Shown here piece after piece: positions 5,456 through 6,716 of a stretch of DNA of 6,716 bases. Both the position numbers and the translations under genes were made by a program. Position 1 is the first letter of the stretch. Every line of letters begins with the position of its first letter. Source of the DNA: JALZAI01 sp038212215 (GTDB lineage: Bacteria > Actinomycetota > Actinomycetes > Mycobacteriales > Jatrophihabitantaceae); the NCBI GenBank assembly GCA_038212215.1, contig JBBQUT010000074.1, forward strand, positions 1-6,716, written 5' to 3'. A model generated the notes under the pieces. The model was not told where the DNA came from. It saw nothing but the letters and a program-made list of their open reading frames with translations, and did not search any database.

Positions 5456-6178
5456 TCAGGTGCGAACGTGGAAGTGCTGATAGCTGTAGCTCGGGTGCGC
5501 GCCGTCGCTGTGCGCTTGCTCGATGATCGTGAAGCCGCCTCCGGTGAGCCAGTCGCGGACCTGGGGCAGTGGCGGGTAGTAGTGGTAGCTGTCGCCGCGG
5601 GTGATGTCTTCGTTCGGCACGACGGGCAGGCCCTGGTCGCGGGCTGTTGTGTAGGCCTCGTGCAGCCAGTGCTCGTCGGTCATCTCGACGCTAAGGTATA
5701 GGTGCCCACCGGGGCGCAGCGCCCGGTGGAAATTGGCCAGCACGAGCGGCCAGTCCTCCGGTGGGACGTCCTCCATCGCGTCCACGCAGATCGCCGCGTC
5801 CACCGTGCTGAGGTGGTTGAGGCCCTGCAGGGTCAGGCGCTGCAACGCGACGTCGGGGTGCTTGGCTGCCGCGCGGGCCAGCATTCCGGCGGAATGGTCG
5901 CAGCCAATGACGGTCCTTCCGGCCGCGATGATCATCGCGAAATACTTGCCGGTGCCGCAGGGTGCATCGAGCACGCAACCGCCAAGCGGCGCGCTCGCGA
6001 CGACGTCGGCGACGAAGCGTTCGTGCGCTGCGTCCATCGGCGGGTCGTCAGCGTCGTAGGTCGCCGAGAACAGCGTGTCGTAGCGCTCGCGGGAGGTGCG
6101 TCGCAGCGCACGCAGCCAGTCGCCACGGTCGATGGACGGGTTGTTTGTTGATCGCGATGTCGTCGTCACACCTGGCAA
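5456..6178 (-). CDS. Class I SAM-dependent methyltransferase
   Basis: An apparently complete 240-residue Rossmann-fold methyltransferase. Motif I is VLDAPCGTGKYF (residues 69-80), the glycine-rich SAM-binding loop. VIGCD (90-94) ends strand 2 with the acidic residue that normally binds the ribose hydroxyls. DAAICVDAMEDVPPEDW (127-143) is the motif IV region, and RALRPGGHLYLSVE (152-165) is the post-motif turn and strand 5. The length and N-terminal RERYDTLFSATYD segment suit small-molecule or lipid methyltransferases of the Methyltransf_11/25 type, but the substrate cannot be read from sequence. No membrane segment or signal is visible, so it should be cytoplasmic. The longest start is TTG at 6178; GTG at 6169 (residue 4) is an alternative, and neither has a strong ribosome site. 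Starting at Met48 would remove the conserved N-terminal helix. TAGTTT, read minus about 20 bp upstream, is a weak -10 candidate. It faces away from any intact neighbour. Confidence 0.9.
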   Translation of the reverse strand: MPGVTTTSRSTNNPSIDRGDWLRALRRTSRERYDTLFSATYDADDPPMDAAHERFVADVVASAPLGGCVLDAPCGTGKYFAMIIAAGRTVIGCDHSAGMLARAAAKHPDVALQRLTLQGLNHLSTVDAAICVDAMEDVPPEDWPLVLANFHRALRPGGHLYLSVEMTDEHWLHEAYTTARDQGLPVVPNEDITRGDSYHYYPPLPQVRDWLTGGGFTIIEQAHSDGAHPSYSYQHFHVRT

Positions 6179-6716
6179 TGATCCGAGGATGTGGGACGAA
6201 ACTACAGTCTTGTTTTCACCGCCCCGCTCCTACATTCTGAAGTAATGGGGGCCGTAACAGCTGGCCCTCTCGCTCGGGTGAAAGGCACCAATCGGCGTTC
6301 CGAGTGGTCCCTCGGCCGGAGCGGCCAGTTTCCGTCAGTGAGCGCTCGCCAGCAACGGCATCGCGTCGCGGCGACGGCGGTAGACACCTCTTAGCAGTTC
6401 ACTATCGCCCCGGCCAACGGCCACCACACCTGACAGCATGACCCAGAAGACCATCCCAGGTACCTGGTTGCATCGATGTTCATACCGAGGCGGCACGACG
6501 GACGCTCGTGTCACCGGCTCGAGCCGCCTGGAGGTGAATATCGATCGCTAGTGCGGTCCGCACGCATACAGATCCGATCTGCGCGCCTCGTGTGTCGATC
6601 CAGCGTGCGCGAGATCGACGGTTCGTGTGCGACGGACGATCGCGCTACATCAGCAGCAGGTGTCCCTGCGCGCCATGTCTGGTGAGCCTGGCGCTCGCGC
6701 ACCTGTGCCCAATGGG
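6179..6716. other. Right-edge interval with no convincing gene
   Basis: About 540 bp upstream of the methyltransferase. Frames of up to about 70 codons exist on both strands but show poor codon use and no family signature. The part next to 6178 should hold the methyltransferase promoter. A perfect 12-bp palindrome, CCAGGTACCTGG, lies at 6456-6467, and a short GGCCG/CGGCC inverted repeat at 6314-6326. No IS ends, tRNA or terminator were recognised. An ATG at 6675 opens a frame to the edge, but only 14 codons are visible. Confidence 0.5.

Noticed and set aside
5702..6151. Plus-strand 149-codon frame over the methyltransferase
   Set aside because: It is antisense to a methyltransferase with all SAM-binding motifs intact; it is a shadow frame.
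6675..6716. Possible gene start at the right edge (ATG at 6675)
   Set aside because: Only 14 codons are visible, the purine-rich stretch upstream is poorly spaced, and the peptide is uninformative.

Overview
The window looks like high-GC actinobacterial DNA, most probably from a mycobacterium or close relative. The supports are strong G/C preference at third codon positions, GTG/TTG start codons, a VapC-type PIN-toxin end, and an SARP/BTAD regulator fused to a solute-binding domain. No rRNA, tRNA, CRISPR array or intact insertion sequence is visible. Genus is inferred from style only.

Left edge (1-349): the last 29 codons of a PIN-domain (VapC-like) toxin run off the left edge. They are followed by a short reading frame that resembles the extreme C-terminus of a beta-ketoacyl synthase and by a 9-bp tandem repeat (four copies). 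These lie at the 3' end of the large minus-strand gene.

Centre (350-4384): this is the most interesting part. A 1133-codon minus-strand gene encodes, in one chain, an OmpR-like winged helix, a BTAD domain, one transmembrane helix, a seven-blade YVTN/YncE-like beta-propeller and a type-5 (oligopeptide/dipeptide) solute-binding domain. It reads as a membrane-anchored transcription factor with a large extracytoplasmic sensor. Divergent from it is a small secreted protein made of two near-identical 33-residue Cys-containing repeats. The 335-bp intergenic region holds heptamer direct repeats with the 11-bp period typical of SARP/BTAD operators, an overlapping perfect 11-bp inverted repeat, and a second 7-bp inverted repeat just upstream of the small gene. 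My inference is a self-contained sensing circuit in which the regulator controls the divergent secreted peptide, itself or both. The secreted peptide could be the ligand of the solute-binding domain, but that is untested.

Right part (4385-6716): directly downstream of the small secreted gene is a decayed SMP-30/gluconolactonase-like gene with three frame changes and a lipoprotein-like signal that has lost its cysteine. Then comes a minus-strand coding-like remnant of unknown family and an intact minus-strand class I SAM-dependent methyltransferase. About 540 bp at the right edge show no convincing gene. The density of remnants suggests an accessory or decaying stretch of chromosome.
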